From Bog-375 sp049587755 (GTDB lineage Bacteria > Acidobacteriota > Terriglobia > Bryobacterales > Bryobacteraceae): a stretch of 64,000 nucleotides of DNA. Each line of letters opens with the position of its first letter. The first letter of the stretch is position 1. Both the position numbers and the translations under genes were made by a program. The DNA is taken from positions 1 through 64,000 of the forward strand of contig JBAVEN010000082.1 in the NCBI GenBank assembly GCA_049587755.1. The letters run 5' to 3'. Below the pieces are notes generated by a model that was given only the letters and a program-made list of their open reading frames with translations, ran no database searches and was not told the origin of the DNA. Below are positions 16,827 to 25,228 of the stretch, piece after piece.

Positions 16827-17486
16827 ATGATTACTCTTCGCAACGTGGAAAAGTTTTATGAAGGCGGATACGGGCGCACCTACGTCCTCCGCCGCATCAA
16901 TATGGAGATCCGCGAGGGTGAGTTCGTCACCATCATGGGCCCCTCCGGCGCCGGCAAGTCGACGCTGCTCAGCATCCTCGGCATGCTCGACGCGGCGTGG
17001 ACCGGCGAGTTCGAATTCGTCGATCATCAGGTTCACCGGATGAAGCCCAAAGACCGCGTGGAGCTCAATAAGAAGTACATCGGCTTCGTCTTTCAGAGCT
17101 ACCACCTGATCGACAACCTGACGGTGTATGAGAACCTGGACATTCCGCTCTCTTACCGCAACGTGAAAAGCTCCGAGCGGGCGGCCATTGTCTGCGATTC
17201 CCTCGACCGCTTTCACATCGTGGGCAAGCGCGATCTGTACCCGAGCCAGCTTTCCGGCGGCCAGCAGCAACTGGTGGCCGTGGCGCGCGCCGTGATCGCC
17301 AGTCCCAAGCTGATCCTCGCCGACGAGCCCACTGGCAACCTTCACTCCAGCCAGGGCAAGGAAATCATGGAGCTGTTCAAGAAGCTGAACGAGGAAGGAA
17401 CGACCATCGTGCAGGTGACGCACTCGGAAGCCAACGCCGCTTACAGCCACCGCGTCATCAACCTGGCCGATGGCTGGATTGTGTAG
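16827..17486 (+). CDS. Second ABC ATPase of the cassette, with atypical signature and D-loop
   Basis: 219 aa. Walker A GPSGAGKST (38-46) and Walker B LILADEPTGN are intact, and His199 is in the H-loop. The signature reads LSGGQQQL instead of the usual ...QQR, and the D-loop reads NLHSSQ where NLDS is normal, so the conserved Asp is His. The gene begins six bases after the permease stop. One permease gene flanked by two different ATPase genes suggests either a heterodimeric motor or a regulatory second subunit. Confidence 0.88.
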   Translation: MITLRNVEKFYEGGYGRTYVLRRINMEIREGEFVTIMGPSGAGKSTLLSILGMLDAAWTGEFEFVDHQVHRMKPKDRVELNKKYIGFVFQSYHLIDNLTVYENLDIPLSYRNVKSSERAAIVCDSLDRFHIVGKRDLYPSQLSGGQQQLVAVARAVIASPKLILADEPTGNLHSSQGKEIMELFKKLNEEGTTIVQVTHSEANAAYSHRVINLADGWIV

Positions 17487-17580
17487 GCGCGCGTTAAGAG
17501 AGGATCGCCACGGGCTGGAGTTTCCATGTTCCGGATGCGCGGGGATATATTTCCGAGTGCGTAGGGATATGATTGGTGTT

Positions 17581-17786
17581 GTATCAGGGCACGGCTTCAG
17601 CCGTGCCGCAGAGGCACCGTAAGGAGCCGGGCTTTAGCCCCTGGCAAGGGCCAAGCCTACGCGCAAGGCCCGCCCGGACAAAATGGTGAATTGGGCGCGT
17701 ACGTTTCCTGGCAAGGAAAAAACAGCAGGGGCTAAAGCCTCATGATGACTGCATACTGCGGCACGGCTGAAGCCGTGCCCTGATAC
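17581..17786. repeat. Dispersed palindromic repeat element, copy B (inverted relative to copy A)
   Basis: Starts GTATCAGGGCACGGCTTC and ends with the exact reverse complement, so the ends form terminal inverted repeats of about 25 bases. Internally it carries TCCTTACGGTG-type, GGGCTTTAGCCCC, GGCAAGGAAAAAACAGCAGG and GGGGCTAAAGCC blocks in the reverse order to the copy at 5934-6236. The 17487-17941 gap holds no gene I can support apart from this element. Confidence 0.75.
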
Positions 17787-17941
17787 AAACATCGGCATTC
17801 GGTTGGCAAGGCGAGGGGATTCCAGGACGCTCAAATGCACAAACCCCAGAGCGCGGCGATGGCCGATCGCGGCGCGAGCCCATTCACGGAGCACTCTCTG
17901 GGTCGCACCAGGGTTGTCAATCCGGCCCGCAAGCGCATCCC

Positions 17942-18613
17942 ATGACCGCCGCCCAGCTCTTCGCCGCGATCTCCCGGCACTTCCGCCGCCGGCGGATGGC
18001 GCGGTTCGTCGCCGAGCTGGGCGTCAGCTCCGAGACGCGCGTGCTCGATATCGGCGGCACGCCGGATAACTGGCGGCTCCTGAACTCGCCGCCGCGGCTG
18101 GTGCTGCTGAATACGCCGCGCGCTGCCGCGGACCTGGCAGGCGCCTCGGCCTGGGTGGCGGGCGATGGCTGCGCGCTGCCCTTCCGCGATGCGGCGTTCG
18201 ACGTGGTTTTCAGTAACTCGGTCATCGAACACGTCGGCGACGCCGCCAGCCAGCGGCATTTCGCGCGCGAGGTGGTGCGCGTCGGCCGCGCCTACTGGGT
18301 GGAAACGCCCAACCGCTGGTTTCCGGTGGAGCAGCACCTGTTCACCCCGTTCCTCCATTGGCTGCCGCAGCGGTGGCAGCGCGCCCTGGTGCCACGTTTC
18401 AACTGGTGGCGCGTGCTGGTTCCGCTTTCGGTAGACCGGCGTGACTTCTACATCGATCACTACCTGCGCGACGTCAGCCTGCTCGGGCCGCGGGAACTGC
18501 GCGCGCTCTTTCCCGAAGCGCGCATTCTGCGCGAGCGCGTGCTGGGAGTAGCCAAATCGTTGGTTGCTCTGCGGCGGGCCGGGCAATGCCCGGCCCCTAC
18601 GAATCCGCTGTAG
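17942..18613 (+). CDS. Class I SAM-dependent methyltransferase (Methyltransf_11 type)
   Basis: 223 aa. Motif I is VLDIGGTPDNW. DGCALPFRDAAFDVVFSNSV contains motifs II and III, followed by EHVGD and a closing FAREVVRVGRAYWVETPN stretch. It most likely methylates a small molecule or a lipid-linked glycan; the target is unknown. The last 12 residues (RAGQCPAPTNPL) are encoded by a palindromic repeat at 18576-18634, so the original C-terminus has probably been replaced or extended by read-through into that repeat. Confidence 0.82.
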   Translation: MTAAQLFAAISRHFRRRRMARFVAELGVSSETRVLDIGGTPDNWRLLNSPPRLVLLNTPRAAADLAGASAWVAGDGCALPFRDAAFDVVFSNSVIEHVGDAASQRHFAREVVRVGRAYWVETPNRWFPVEQHLFTPFLHWLPQRWQRALVPRFNWWRVLVPLSVDRRDFYIDHYLRDVSLLGPRELRALFPEARILRERVLGVAKSLVALRRAGQCPAPTNPL

Positions 18614-18634
18614 GGGCGAGGCATGCCTCGCCCG
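18576..18634. repeat. Double palindromic repeat at the methyltransferase 3' end
   Basis: Two palindromes, GGGCCGGGCAATGCCCGGCC and GGGCGAGGCATGCCTCGCCC, are arranged so that CCCCTAC and GTAGGGG face each other. The first is read as the C-terminal tail of the methyltransferase. The same GTAGGGGCCGGGCATGCCC unit recurs inside scpB at 20270-20294. Confidence 0.75.
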
Positions 18635-18730
18635 CGGGCCGCGCGAAAGGCTGCCATGGCGATTTCGGATGGCCCGCGTAGCTGGCTCTTTTGAAGCGCT
18701 ACCGCCGCTGGTTTAGCCGTTGCCCCGTGC

Positions 18731-18736
18731 TATCGT
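18731..18736 (+). promoter_or_regulatory. -10 hexamer TATCGT of scpA, leaderless arrangement
   Basis: TATCGT is followed by seven bases (GATAGCA) and then GTG at 18744. No Shine-Dalgarno is present. The box supports the GTG start over the TTG at 18720. Confidence 0.45.
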
Positions 18737-18743
18737 GATAGCA

Positions 18744-19529
18744 GTGTCATCGCCGTTGGATATCCACCTGGAGCATTACGAGGGGCCGCTCGATTTGCTG
18801 CTGGACCTGATTCGCAAGCAGCAGATCGATATCAAGGATATCCCCATCGCCACCATCACTGCGCAGTATCTGGAGTACATGGACAAGGCGCGCGAGATGG
18901 ACATCGACTTGGGGGCGGAGTTCGTCTACATGGCGGCCACGCTGATCCACATCAAGTCGAGAATGCTGTTGCCGCGAGATCCGGCGCTGGGCGGGGACGC
19001 CGAGCAGGCAGAGGATCCGAGGCAGGAACTGGTGGAACGGCTGCTCGAGCACGAGCGCTTCAAAAACGCCGCCGAAATGTTGCAGCAGAAACGGATGATC
19101 GAAGAGAACGTCTGGTCGAATCCGCAAATCAAAGCCTTTGCCGGCGACGAGGACCCTGGCCTGGCGGTCACCCTGTTCGATCTGGTGAAGGCGTTCGGCG
19201 AAGTGCTGGACCGCGCTAAGCTCCGCCCGGTGTACGAGGTGGAAACGGCCGACGTTACGGTGCCGGAGATGATTCGCAACCTGCGCGACCGGTTTCTGGC
19301 GATGGCGCCGGACCAGCCGATCTTCATTTTGCGCATCTTCGAGGAGCAGCGCTCGAGGCGTGCCATGATCGCGCTGTTTCTGGCCGTGCTCGAAATGGTG
19401 CGGATGCAGGCGGTGGAAGTGACGCAGAAGCATTTGTTCGGCGAAATCGCGCTGCGGCGGCACCGGGACTTCGATGCTGTGTTCGCCAGCGAGCAGCCCA
19501 TCACCACGATGGAAACAGACTACCTTTAA
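18744..19529 (+). CDS. scpA: Segregation and condensation protein A
   Basis: 261-aa kleisin subunit of the bacterial SMC-ScpAB condensin. The N-terminus YEGPLDLLLDLIRKQQIDI is the classic ScpA motif, followed by KARGMD-type helix sequence (YMDKAREMDIDLGAEFVYMAATLIHIKSR written in two parts in the family). The C-terminal winged helix ends LFGEIALRRH. The start GTG places the first residues at SSPLDIHL. It is followed after five bases by scpB, and the four-gene run to 21512 looks like one operon. Confidence 0.96.
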   Translation: MSSPLDIHLEHYEGPLDLLLDLIRKQQIDIKDIPIATITAQYLEYMDKAREMDIDLGAEFVYMAATLIHIKSRMLLPRDPALGGDAEQAEDPRQELVERLLEHERFKNAAEMLQQKRMIEENVWSNPQIKAFAGDEDPGLAVTLFDLVKAFGEVLDRAKLRPVYEVETADVTVPEMIRNLRDRFLAMAPDQPIFILRIFEEQRSRRAMIALFLAVLEMVRMQAVEVTQKHLFGEIALRRHRDFDAVFASEQPITTMETDYL

Positions 19530-19534
19530 CCGGA

Positions 19535-20365
19535 ATGGAAGAACTGGAAACACCCGCCGGGCCGGTCTCGCCGGAAGCGGGGCAGCCAACAACCGAGGAG
19601 ACAGACACCCCGCCGCAGCCCGTTTCGATGGACGATCTGCTGGCGGGCGTGGCGCCCGACGATGCGCCGGTTTCGCTCGCCGACGCGCAGTTGCGCGCCG
19701 TCGTCGAGGCGATCGTGTATGTCGCTGAGGAGCCTTTGACGGCGGCGCAGGTGGCCGCGGCCCTGGGGCAACCGGCGGACCGCGTCCAGGAAGCGCTGGC
19801 CCGGCTGATTGAGGAATTCGACAAGCCCGAGCACGGCCTGGCGATTCGCGAAGTGGCCGGCGGCTACAAGATGGCCACCAAGGCCGAGCACCATGACGCC
19901 GTGCGCGCGTTCGTCAAGAGCCTTAAGCCGCCGCTCAAGCTCTCGCTGCCGGCGCTGGAAACGCTGGCTGTGATCGCTTATAAGCAGCCCGCCACGGCTC
20001 CCGAAATTATGGAGATTCGCGGCGTGCAAGGCGCGGGCGTGTTGAAGACGCTGCTCGACCGCAAGCTGATCGCCGCGGCCGGTCGCAAGAACGTGATCGG
20101 CAAGCCAATCCTCTACAAGACCACTAAGGAATTCCTGATTCAGTTCGGCTTGAAGGATATGAGCGAGCTGCCGTCGCTCAAGGAATTCGAAGAGATTCGC
20201 CGCATGGCGTTCGCCGACAGCGAACCGGCCGCCGAATCCGCTGCGCCCGAACTGGCGTCAGCCGAGCCTGTAGGGGCCGGGCATGCCCGGCCCGAACCCG
20301 CCCAGCCCGAGTCCGCGGAACCCAAAACGCCGGCCGCTAGTGAAGAGCCTTCCGGGGACAACTGA
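19535..20365 (+). CDS. scpB: Segregation and condensation protein B
   Basis: 276 aa. A non-conserved acidic N-terminus (about 45 residues) precedes the two winged-helix domains: VEAIVYVAEEPLTAAQVAAAL and LPALETLAVIAYKQPATAPEI, then IRGVQGAGVLKTLLDRKLI. The final 50 residues are Pro/Ala/Glu-rich, and part of them (VGAGHARPE) is encoded by a palindromic repeat at 20270-20294. The core of ScpB is therefore intact and only the disordered tail took up the repeat. The stop overlaps the next start by one base. Confidence 0.95.
   Translation: MEELETPAGPVSPEAGQPTTEETDTPPQPVSMDDLLAGVAPDDAPVSLADAQLRAVVEAIVYVAEEPLTAAQVAAALGQPADRVQEALARLIEEFDKPEHGLAIREVAGGYKMATKAEHHDAVRAFVKSLKPPLKLSLPALETLAVIAYKQPATAPEIMEIRGVQGAGVLKTLLDRKLIAAAGRKNVIGKPILYKTTKEFLIQFGLKDMSELPSLKEFEEIRRMAFADSEPAAESAAPELASAEPVGAGHARPEPAQPESAEPKTPAASEEPSGDN
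20270..20294. repeat. Palindromic repeat inside the scpB coding tail
   Basis: GTAGGGGCCGGGCATGCCCG followed by GCCCG is a near-perfect palindrome related to the pair at 18610-18634. It is read in frame as VGAGHARPE, and its 25 bp, if inserted with the right duplication, left the frame open. Confidence 0.75.
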
Positions 20366-21117
20366 TGGCGGAACAGCGGCTGCAAAAGATTCTCTCGCAC
20401 ACCGGCGTGGCTTCGCGGCGCCATGCCGAGCGGATGATTGCCGAGGGCCGCGTTTGGGTCAACGGCGCTGCGGTCACCGAGCTTGGCTCCAAAGCCGACC
20501 TGGAGCGCGATCACATCAAGGTGGATGGCAAGCTGCTGCGCGCGCCCAAGCGGCCGGTCTATCTGGCGCTGTACAAGCCGGACAATACCGTCACCACGGT
20601 GAGCGACCCCGAGCAGCGCGCCACGGTGATGGATCTGCTGCACGGGGTAAAGGAGCGCGTCTACCCGGTGGGCCGCCTGGATTATCACAGCGAAGGGCTG
20701 CTGCTGCTCACCAACGATGGCGAGATGGCCAACGCCATCATGTCCGCCACCTCGCATCTGCCCAAGACCTACGTGGTGAAAGTGAATGGCACGCTGACCG
20801 CGGAGCAGGAGGAGCAGTTCCGGCGCGGTGTTCCGCTTTCCGGCCGGCGCACCCTGCCGGCCGGGCTCAAGCTCATCCACGCGGCGCAGAATCCCTGGTA
20901 CGAGGTGCGTCTTTTCGAGGGCAGAAATCATCAAATCCGGCTGATGTTCCGGCACTTCGATTTGCTGGTGGAAAAACTGCGGCGGGTGCGCATAGGCCCC
21001 ATCGAATTGGGACCGCTCAGGCCCGGCGGCTTCCGCCACCTCACGGAAGACGAGCTAGGCAAGCTGCGGCGCGCGCTCGGTCCTAAGCCGGCCGCGGCCG
21101 GGCAAGAGGGCGCATGA
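20365..21117 (+). CDS. rluB: 23S rRNA pseudouridine synthase (RluB/RsuA family)
   Basis: 250 aa. An N-terminal S4 RNA-binding domain (LQKILSHTGVASRRHAERMI) is followed by the RsuA catalytic core, with the catalytic aspartate Asp106 in GRLDYHSEGLLLLTNDG and the RNA-contacting motif EGRNHQIRLMF. It isomerises a uridine in ribosomal RNA. The scpA-scpB-rluB order is widely conserved in bacteria, which supports the RluB label. The ATG shares a base with the scpB stop. Confidence 0.94.
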   Translation: MAEQRLQKILSHTGVASRRHAERMIAEGRVWVNGAAVTELGSKADLERDHIKVDGKLLRAPKRPVYLALYKPDNTVTTVSDPEQRATVMDLLHGVKERVYPVGRLDYHSEGLLLLTNDGEMANAIMSATSHLPKTYVVKVNGTLTAEQEEQFRRGVPLSGRRTLPAGLKLIHAAQNPWYEVRLFEGRNHQIRLMFRHFDLLVEKLRRVRIGPIELGPLRPGGFRHLTEDELGKLRRALGPKPAAAGQEGA

Positions 21118-21512
21118 ACCGGGCCGCGGACATCCTCGGTTCGGCCCATACCATCGCGGTGGTGGGGCTTTCGGCCAGGCGCTTCCGTCCCAGCTATGGC
21201 GTGGCGGAGTACATGCAGCGGGCGGGATACCGCATCATCCCGGTCAACCCGAACGTTGCCGAGGTGCTGGGTGAAAAATCCTACGCGTCTCTGGACGCGA
21301 TTCCCGAGCCGGTCGATATCGTCGATATCTTCCGCCGATCAGAGCACGTGCCGGAGATCGTGGAAGCCGCCATTCGCATCGGCGCCAAGGCGATTTGGAT
21401 GCAGGAAGGCGTGCTGCATGAAGCAGCGGCGCGCCGCGCCGAATCGGCCGGCATAGCGGTGGCGATGGACCGCTGCATCCTGAAAGACCACCGCCGGCTG
21501 GTGCTCAAGTAG
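21114..21512 (+). CDS. CoA-binding domain protein (YccU family)
   Basis: 132 aa, a single Rossmann-like CoA-binding domain. It contains IAVVGLSARRFRPSYGVAEY, the YRIIPVNPN strand-turn, VDIVDIFRRSEHVPEI and IWMQEGVLHEAAARRAESAG. Members are short cytoplasmic proteins of unclear function related to succinyl-CoA synthetase alpha N-termini. It overlaps the rluB stop by four bases, so it is translated as part of the same operon. Confidence 0.9.
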   Translation: MNRAADILGSAHTIAVVGLSARRFRPSYGVAEYMQRAGYRIIPVNPNVAEVLGEKSYASLDAIPEPVDIVDIFRRSEHVPEIVEAAIRIGAKAIWMQEGVLHEAAARRAESAGIAVAMDRCILKDHRRLVLK

Positions 21513-21604
21513 GGAAGACGTCTACCGGGCACTTGCGCCGCCATTCTGACTTCTGTTTTCTAAGGCATCGCGTGATGATGGCGCGCGTGCCAGCGCCGGC
21601 TCGC

Positions 21605-21934
21605 TCAGACGTGTGAATCGAGCATTTTCTGGACTTCGGACTTGCCAACGGCGCCGACCCGCTGCTCCACCACCTGCCCGCCCTTGAACAGCAGCAAGGT
21701 GGGAATGCCGCGGATGTTGTAGCGCATGGCCGTTTTGTCGTTGGCGTCCACGTCCAGCTTCCCGATCTTGGCTTTGCCGGCGTACTCGCTGGCCACCACG
21801 TCGATGGTGGGGGCCATCATTTTGCACGGCCCGCACCACTCGGCCCAAAAGTCCACCAAAACCGGTACTTCCGCCCGAAGGACATCCTGGTCAAACGAAG
21901 AATCGGTAAAGGTTAAGGTGTTCTGACCTGCCAT
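21605..21934 (-). CDS. trxA: Thioredoxin
   Basis: 109-aa thioredoxin with the redox site WCGPC (residues 33-37), the FWAEW lead-in, a cis-proline segment RGIPTLLLFKGG and a normal length. It is a general cytoplasmic disulfide reductase. Upstream on the minus strand, TAATAT lies 13 bases before the ATG, and a GGAGATAAG ribosome-binding site sits between them, so the leader is very short. Confidence 0.97.
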   Translation of the reverse strand: MAGQNTLTFTDSSFDQDVLRAEVPVLVDFWAEWCGPCKMMAPTIDVVASEYAGKAKIGKLDVDANDKTAMRYNIRGIPTLLLFKGGQVVEQRVGAVGKSEVQKMLDSHV

Positions 21935-21976
21935 CTTATCTCCTACAATATTAGAATCGGCGCCGGGGAAAAGGAT

Positions 21977-23398
21977 TCATCCCGGTCCCGACAGCCGCTG
22001 GTACAGTGCCGCATAGGCCTGTGCTGAAGCTTTCCAGGAGAAATCCTTTTGCATCCCGCGGAGCATCATGGCGCGCCACTCATCCTGGTTGGAAAAAGCC
22101 TGGATGGCGGCGCGAACGGCGCCCAGCAAAGCGGCTCCGGAACACTCCTGGAACTTGAATCCGGTGCCCTCATCGATGGTATCATCCAGACCGCCGGTGG
22201 CGCGAACCACGGGTACTGTGCCGTAGCGCAGGCTGTAGATCTGGCTCAGGCCGCAGGGCTCGTAGCGGCTGGGCATGAGAAACATGTCGGCGCCGGCCTC
22301 AATCAGGTGGGACAGCCGGTTGTCATAACCGATGCGCGCCGCGATGCGCCCGGGGAATCGTTCAGCCATGGCGCGGAAGGGCTCCTCGTACTCCGGCTCG
22401 CCGGCGCCGAGGGCCGCCAGGTAAACGTCCTCGGCCACGATTTCGCCGGCCACTTTGACCAGAATATCGGTGCCTTTTTGCGGCGTGAGCCGCGAAACGA
22501 TGCCCAGCAGCGGCCGATCCTTCGCCTCCGCCGGAAAGCCGAGTTCCGCCACCAGCCGCTCCTTGGCGGCACGCTTGCCGCTTAGATCCTCCGCCGAATA
22601 GGGCGCGGGAATCAGCGGGTCATTCTCCGGACTCCATTCGCGGTAATCGGCGCCGTTCAGGATTCCGGTCAGCACCGCGGCGCGCGAGCGCAAAACGCCA
22701 TCCAGGCCGAAGCCGTACTCCGGCGTCTGAATCTCGCGGGCGTAGGTGGGGCTGACGGTGGAGAGCGCGTCGGCGAACGAAATCCCGCCTTTGATGTAAC
22801 TGACCTGGCCGAAGAATTCCATTCCGCCGGGGTTGAAGACGCCTTTATCCAGAGCCACTTCTTCGAGCGCGCTGGCGGGGAACAGCCCCTGGTAGCCCAG
22901 GTTGTGAATCGTGAACAGCGTTTTCACGCCCATAAACGTCGGATCGCCGGCCAGTGTGGTGCGCAGGTATGCCGGCACCAGGCCCGCCTGCCAGTCGTGG
23001 CAGTGCAATATGTCGGGCTGAAACAGGAACCGCGCTACGCCCAAGGCTGCGCGTGCGAATACGGCGAATCGAACGTGGTTGTCCGGATAGTCGACGCCCG
23101 CCTCGCCATAAATCCCCGGCCGGCGAAACAGGCGCGGGCACTCCACCAGGTACAGCGGATACTCCGCCGGCGCCTGGTAGATGGCGATATCGAAGCCCGC
23201 CGGCCCAAGGTACACCGGAAGATGGTCGTATACGCGCCGCGCGTCTTTGAGATGGATCGATCCGTAGAGGGGCATCACCACCGCGGTCTCGCATCCGAAC
23301 TCGCGCAGGGCGCCGGGCAATGCGCCAACCACATCCGCCAACCCGCCGGTCTTGGCAAGCGGCGCAACCTCCGAGGAAATCATCAGGACGCGGATCAC
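21977..23398 (-). CDS. glgA: Glycogen synthase (ADP-glucose)
   Basis: 473-aa GT5 enzyme that extends alpha-1,4-glucan from ADP-glucose. The N-terminal KTGGLADV loop starts at Lys16. Other motifs are HCHDWQAGL, TIHNLGYQG and, in the C-terminal Rossmann domain, GIVSRLTPQKG, PSRYEPCGLSQIYSLRYG and ATGGLDDTI. The frame is open to 23890, but the family N-terminus (IRVLMISSEVAP) begins at the GTG at 23398, six bases after a TACAAT box. No other glycogen gene is adjacent. Confidence 0.95.
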   Translation of the reverse strand: MIRVLMISSEVAPLAKTGGLADVVGALPGALREFGCETAVVMPLYGSIHLKDARRVYDHLPVYLGPAGFDIAIYQAPAEYPLYLVECPRLFRRPGIYGEAGVDYPDNHVRFAVFARAALGVARFLFQPDILHCHDWQAGLVPAYLRTTLAGDPTFMGVKTLFTIHNLGYQGLFPASALEEVALDKGVFNPGGMEFFGQVSYIKGGISFADALSTVSPTYAREIQTPEYGFGLDGVLRSRAAVLTGILNGADYREWSPENDPLIPAPYSAEDLSGKRAAKERLVAELGFPAEAKDRPLLGIVSRLTPQKGTDILVKVAGEIVAEDVYLAALGAGEPEYEEPFRAMAERFPGRIAARIGYDNRLSHLIEAGADMFLMPSRYEPCGLSQIYSLRYGTVPVVRATGGLDDTIDEGTGFKFQECSGAALLGAVRAAIQAFSNQDEWRAMMLRGMQKDFSWKASAQAYAALYQRLSGPG

Positions 23399-23404
23399 AC
23401 CGGA

Positions 23405-23410
23405 ATTGTA
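23405..23410 (-). promoter_or_regulatory. -10 hexamer TACAAT of glgA, leaderless
   Basis: On the minus strand TACAAT is followed by TCCGGT and then the GTG start of glgA. There is no room for a Shine-Dalgarno leader. Confidence 0.55.
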
Positions 23411-23465
23411 CCAGGGGCATGGGGCGCATTGGATTTCGCCGGTTGCTTTTGTCACCATGATAGGC

Positions 23466-25025
23466 ATGGCTACCGCTACCTTGACCGAGTTCCGCAATGA
23501 ACCGTACGCCGATTTCTCCCAGCCCGCTATCCGCCGAGCCATGGAGGAAGCACTGCGGCAAGTGCGCTCCGAGTTCGGACGCGAATACCAGCTCCGCATC
23601 GGGAGCGAGTACATCTCGACCGGCGACAAGCTGGAATCGGTCAATCCGTCGAACCCAAGCGAAATTGTGGGGGTGCACCACCGGGCGGACGCCGTATTGG
23701 CGGCCCGCGCCGTCGAAGCCGCCTGGCAGTACTTCCCGGAATGGAGTCGCGTGCCGGCAGAGGAGCGCATCGGCATGACCTTCGAAGCCGCGCGCATCCT
23801 GCGGCGGCGCAAGCTCGAATTCGACGCCTGGCTGGTCTCCGAAGCCGGCAAGACATGGCCGGAAGCAGAAGCCGATGTCTGCGAGGCCATCGACTTCTGC
23901 GAATACTACGCGCGCGAAATGCAGCGGCTTGCCGGGCCGCAGCCGGTGGTGCAGCTACCCGGCGAACATGACGAGATGATCTACCTTCCGCTCGGCGTCG
24001 GCGTGGTGATTCCGCCGTGGAATTTTCCAGCGGCCATCCTGGTGGGGATGACCGTGGCCTCGCTGGTGGCGGGCAACACCGTGGTGCTGAAACCATCCAG
24101 CGAGACCCCGACGATCGGCGCCAAGTTCGCCGAAGTGCTGCTCGAGGCGGGTTTCCCCGAGCGTTCCTTCACCTTGCTCACTGGCAGCGGCGCGGCGGTG
24201 GGCGATGTGCTGGTGGGACACCCCAAGACGCGCTTCATTTCTTTCACCGGGTCGCGCGACGTGGGCCTGCGCATCAACGAGCTAGCCGCCAGGGCGCAGC
24301 GCGGACAGATCTGGATCAAGCGCGTGGTGGCGGAAATGGGAGGCAAGGACGCGATCGTCGTGGATGGCGATGCCGACCTCGACAAGGCCGTGGACGGCGT
24401 TCTGGCATCGGCGTTCGGCTACCAGGGCCAGAAGTGCTCGGCCTGCTCGCGAGCCATCGTCGATGCCAAGGTGTACGACAGTTTCCTGGAGAAGCTGTCG
24501 CAGAAAGCGCGGAACATCAAGATCGGCCCCGCCGACGATCCGGCCAACTACCTGGGGCCGGTGATCAGCCAGAGCGCGCGCAAAACCATTCAGGCGTATA
24601 TCGAGGTGGGCAGGAAAGAGGGCCGCGTCGTGGTTGGGGACCAGCCGGTGCCGGCCGACGGTTACTTCGTTCCGCCTACCATCATCGCGGACGTCGATTC
24701 CCATGCGCGGATTTTTCAAGAGGAGATTTTCGGGCCCGTGCTGGCGGTGACCAAGGCAAGCGATTTCGAACACGCCCTGCAACTGGCCAACGATTCCGAG
24801 TATGGGCTCACCGGGGCCGTGTTCTCAAACGATCCCGAGCACCTGCGCCAGGCCGCCGAGCGCTTCCACGTCGGCAATCTCTATTTCAATCGAAAATGCA
24901 CCGGCGCCATGGTGGGCGCACATCCCTTCGGCGGGTTCAACATGTCGGGCACGGATTCCAAGGCCGGCGGCCCGGACTACCTGCTGCTGTTCTTGCAGGC
25001 AAAATCCGTGGCGCAGCGACTCTGA
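23466..25025 (+). CDS. rocA: 1-pyrroline-5-carboxylate (glutamate semialdehyde) dehydrogenase
   Basis: 519-aa aldehyde dehydrogenase, close to the 515 aa of Bacillus RocA. It oxidises glutamate-gamma-semialdehyde to glutamate in proline and arginine catabolism. The sequence shows VVIPPWNFPAAI, the NAD loop FTGSRDVGLRI, the catalytic Glu in VAEMGGKDAIVV, the catalytic Cys in YQGQKCSACSR and EEIFGPVLAV. The C-terminal GGFNMSGTDSKAGGPDYLLLF is diagnostic of P5C dehydrogenases. An alternative ATG lies three codons upstream (23457). A proline dehydrogenase gene is not adjacent. Confidence 0.92.
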   Translation: MATATLTEFRNEPYADFSQPAIRRAMEEALRQVRSEFGREYQLRIGSEYISTGDKLESVNPSNPSEIVGVHHRADAVLAARAVEAAWQYFPEWSRVPAEERIGMTFEAARILRRRKLEFDAWLVSEAGKTWPEAEADVCEAIDFCEYYAREMQRLAGPQPVVQLPGEHDEMIYLPLGVGVVIPPWNFPAAILVGMTVASLVAGNTVVLKPSSETPTIGAKFAEVLLEAGFPERSFTLLTGSGAAVGDVLVGHPKTRFISFTGSRDVGLRINELAARAQRGQIWIKRVVAEMGGKDAIVVDGDADLDKAVDGVLASAFGYQGQKCSACSRAIVDAKVYDSFLEKLSQKARNIKIGPADDPANYLGPVISQSARKTIQAYIEVGRKEGRVVVGDQPVPADGYFVPPTIIADVDSHARIFQEEIFGPVLAVTKASDFEHALQLANDSEYGLTGAVFSNDPEHLRQAAERFHVGNLYFNRKCTGAMVGAHPFGGFNMSGTDSKAGGPDYLLLFLQAKSVAQRL

Positions 25026-25228
25026 TAGCCCGCCGGGACTGATCGAGAATCTCGCGGGCAGGTCCGCATTGACTCATATAGGCACCGCATCTTCTGTGCC
25101 CAATCCTGGTTTGCCGGCACTCAGTCGGCGCTGCGCTGCCTTGAGCCCGGATGGTCCTCGTGGATGCCCAGCGCTCCGGGCAGCTTGTCCGGCCTTGCCA
25201 GGCATCTGAAACCCGGCCGCAGGCGGGA

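Noticed and set aside
17581..17786. Insertion sequence
   Set aside because: Only about 200 bases with no transposase frame; at most a non-autonomous repeat.
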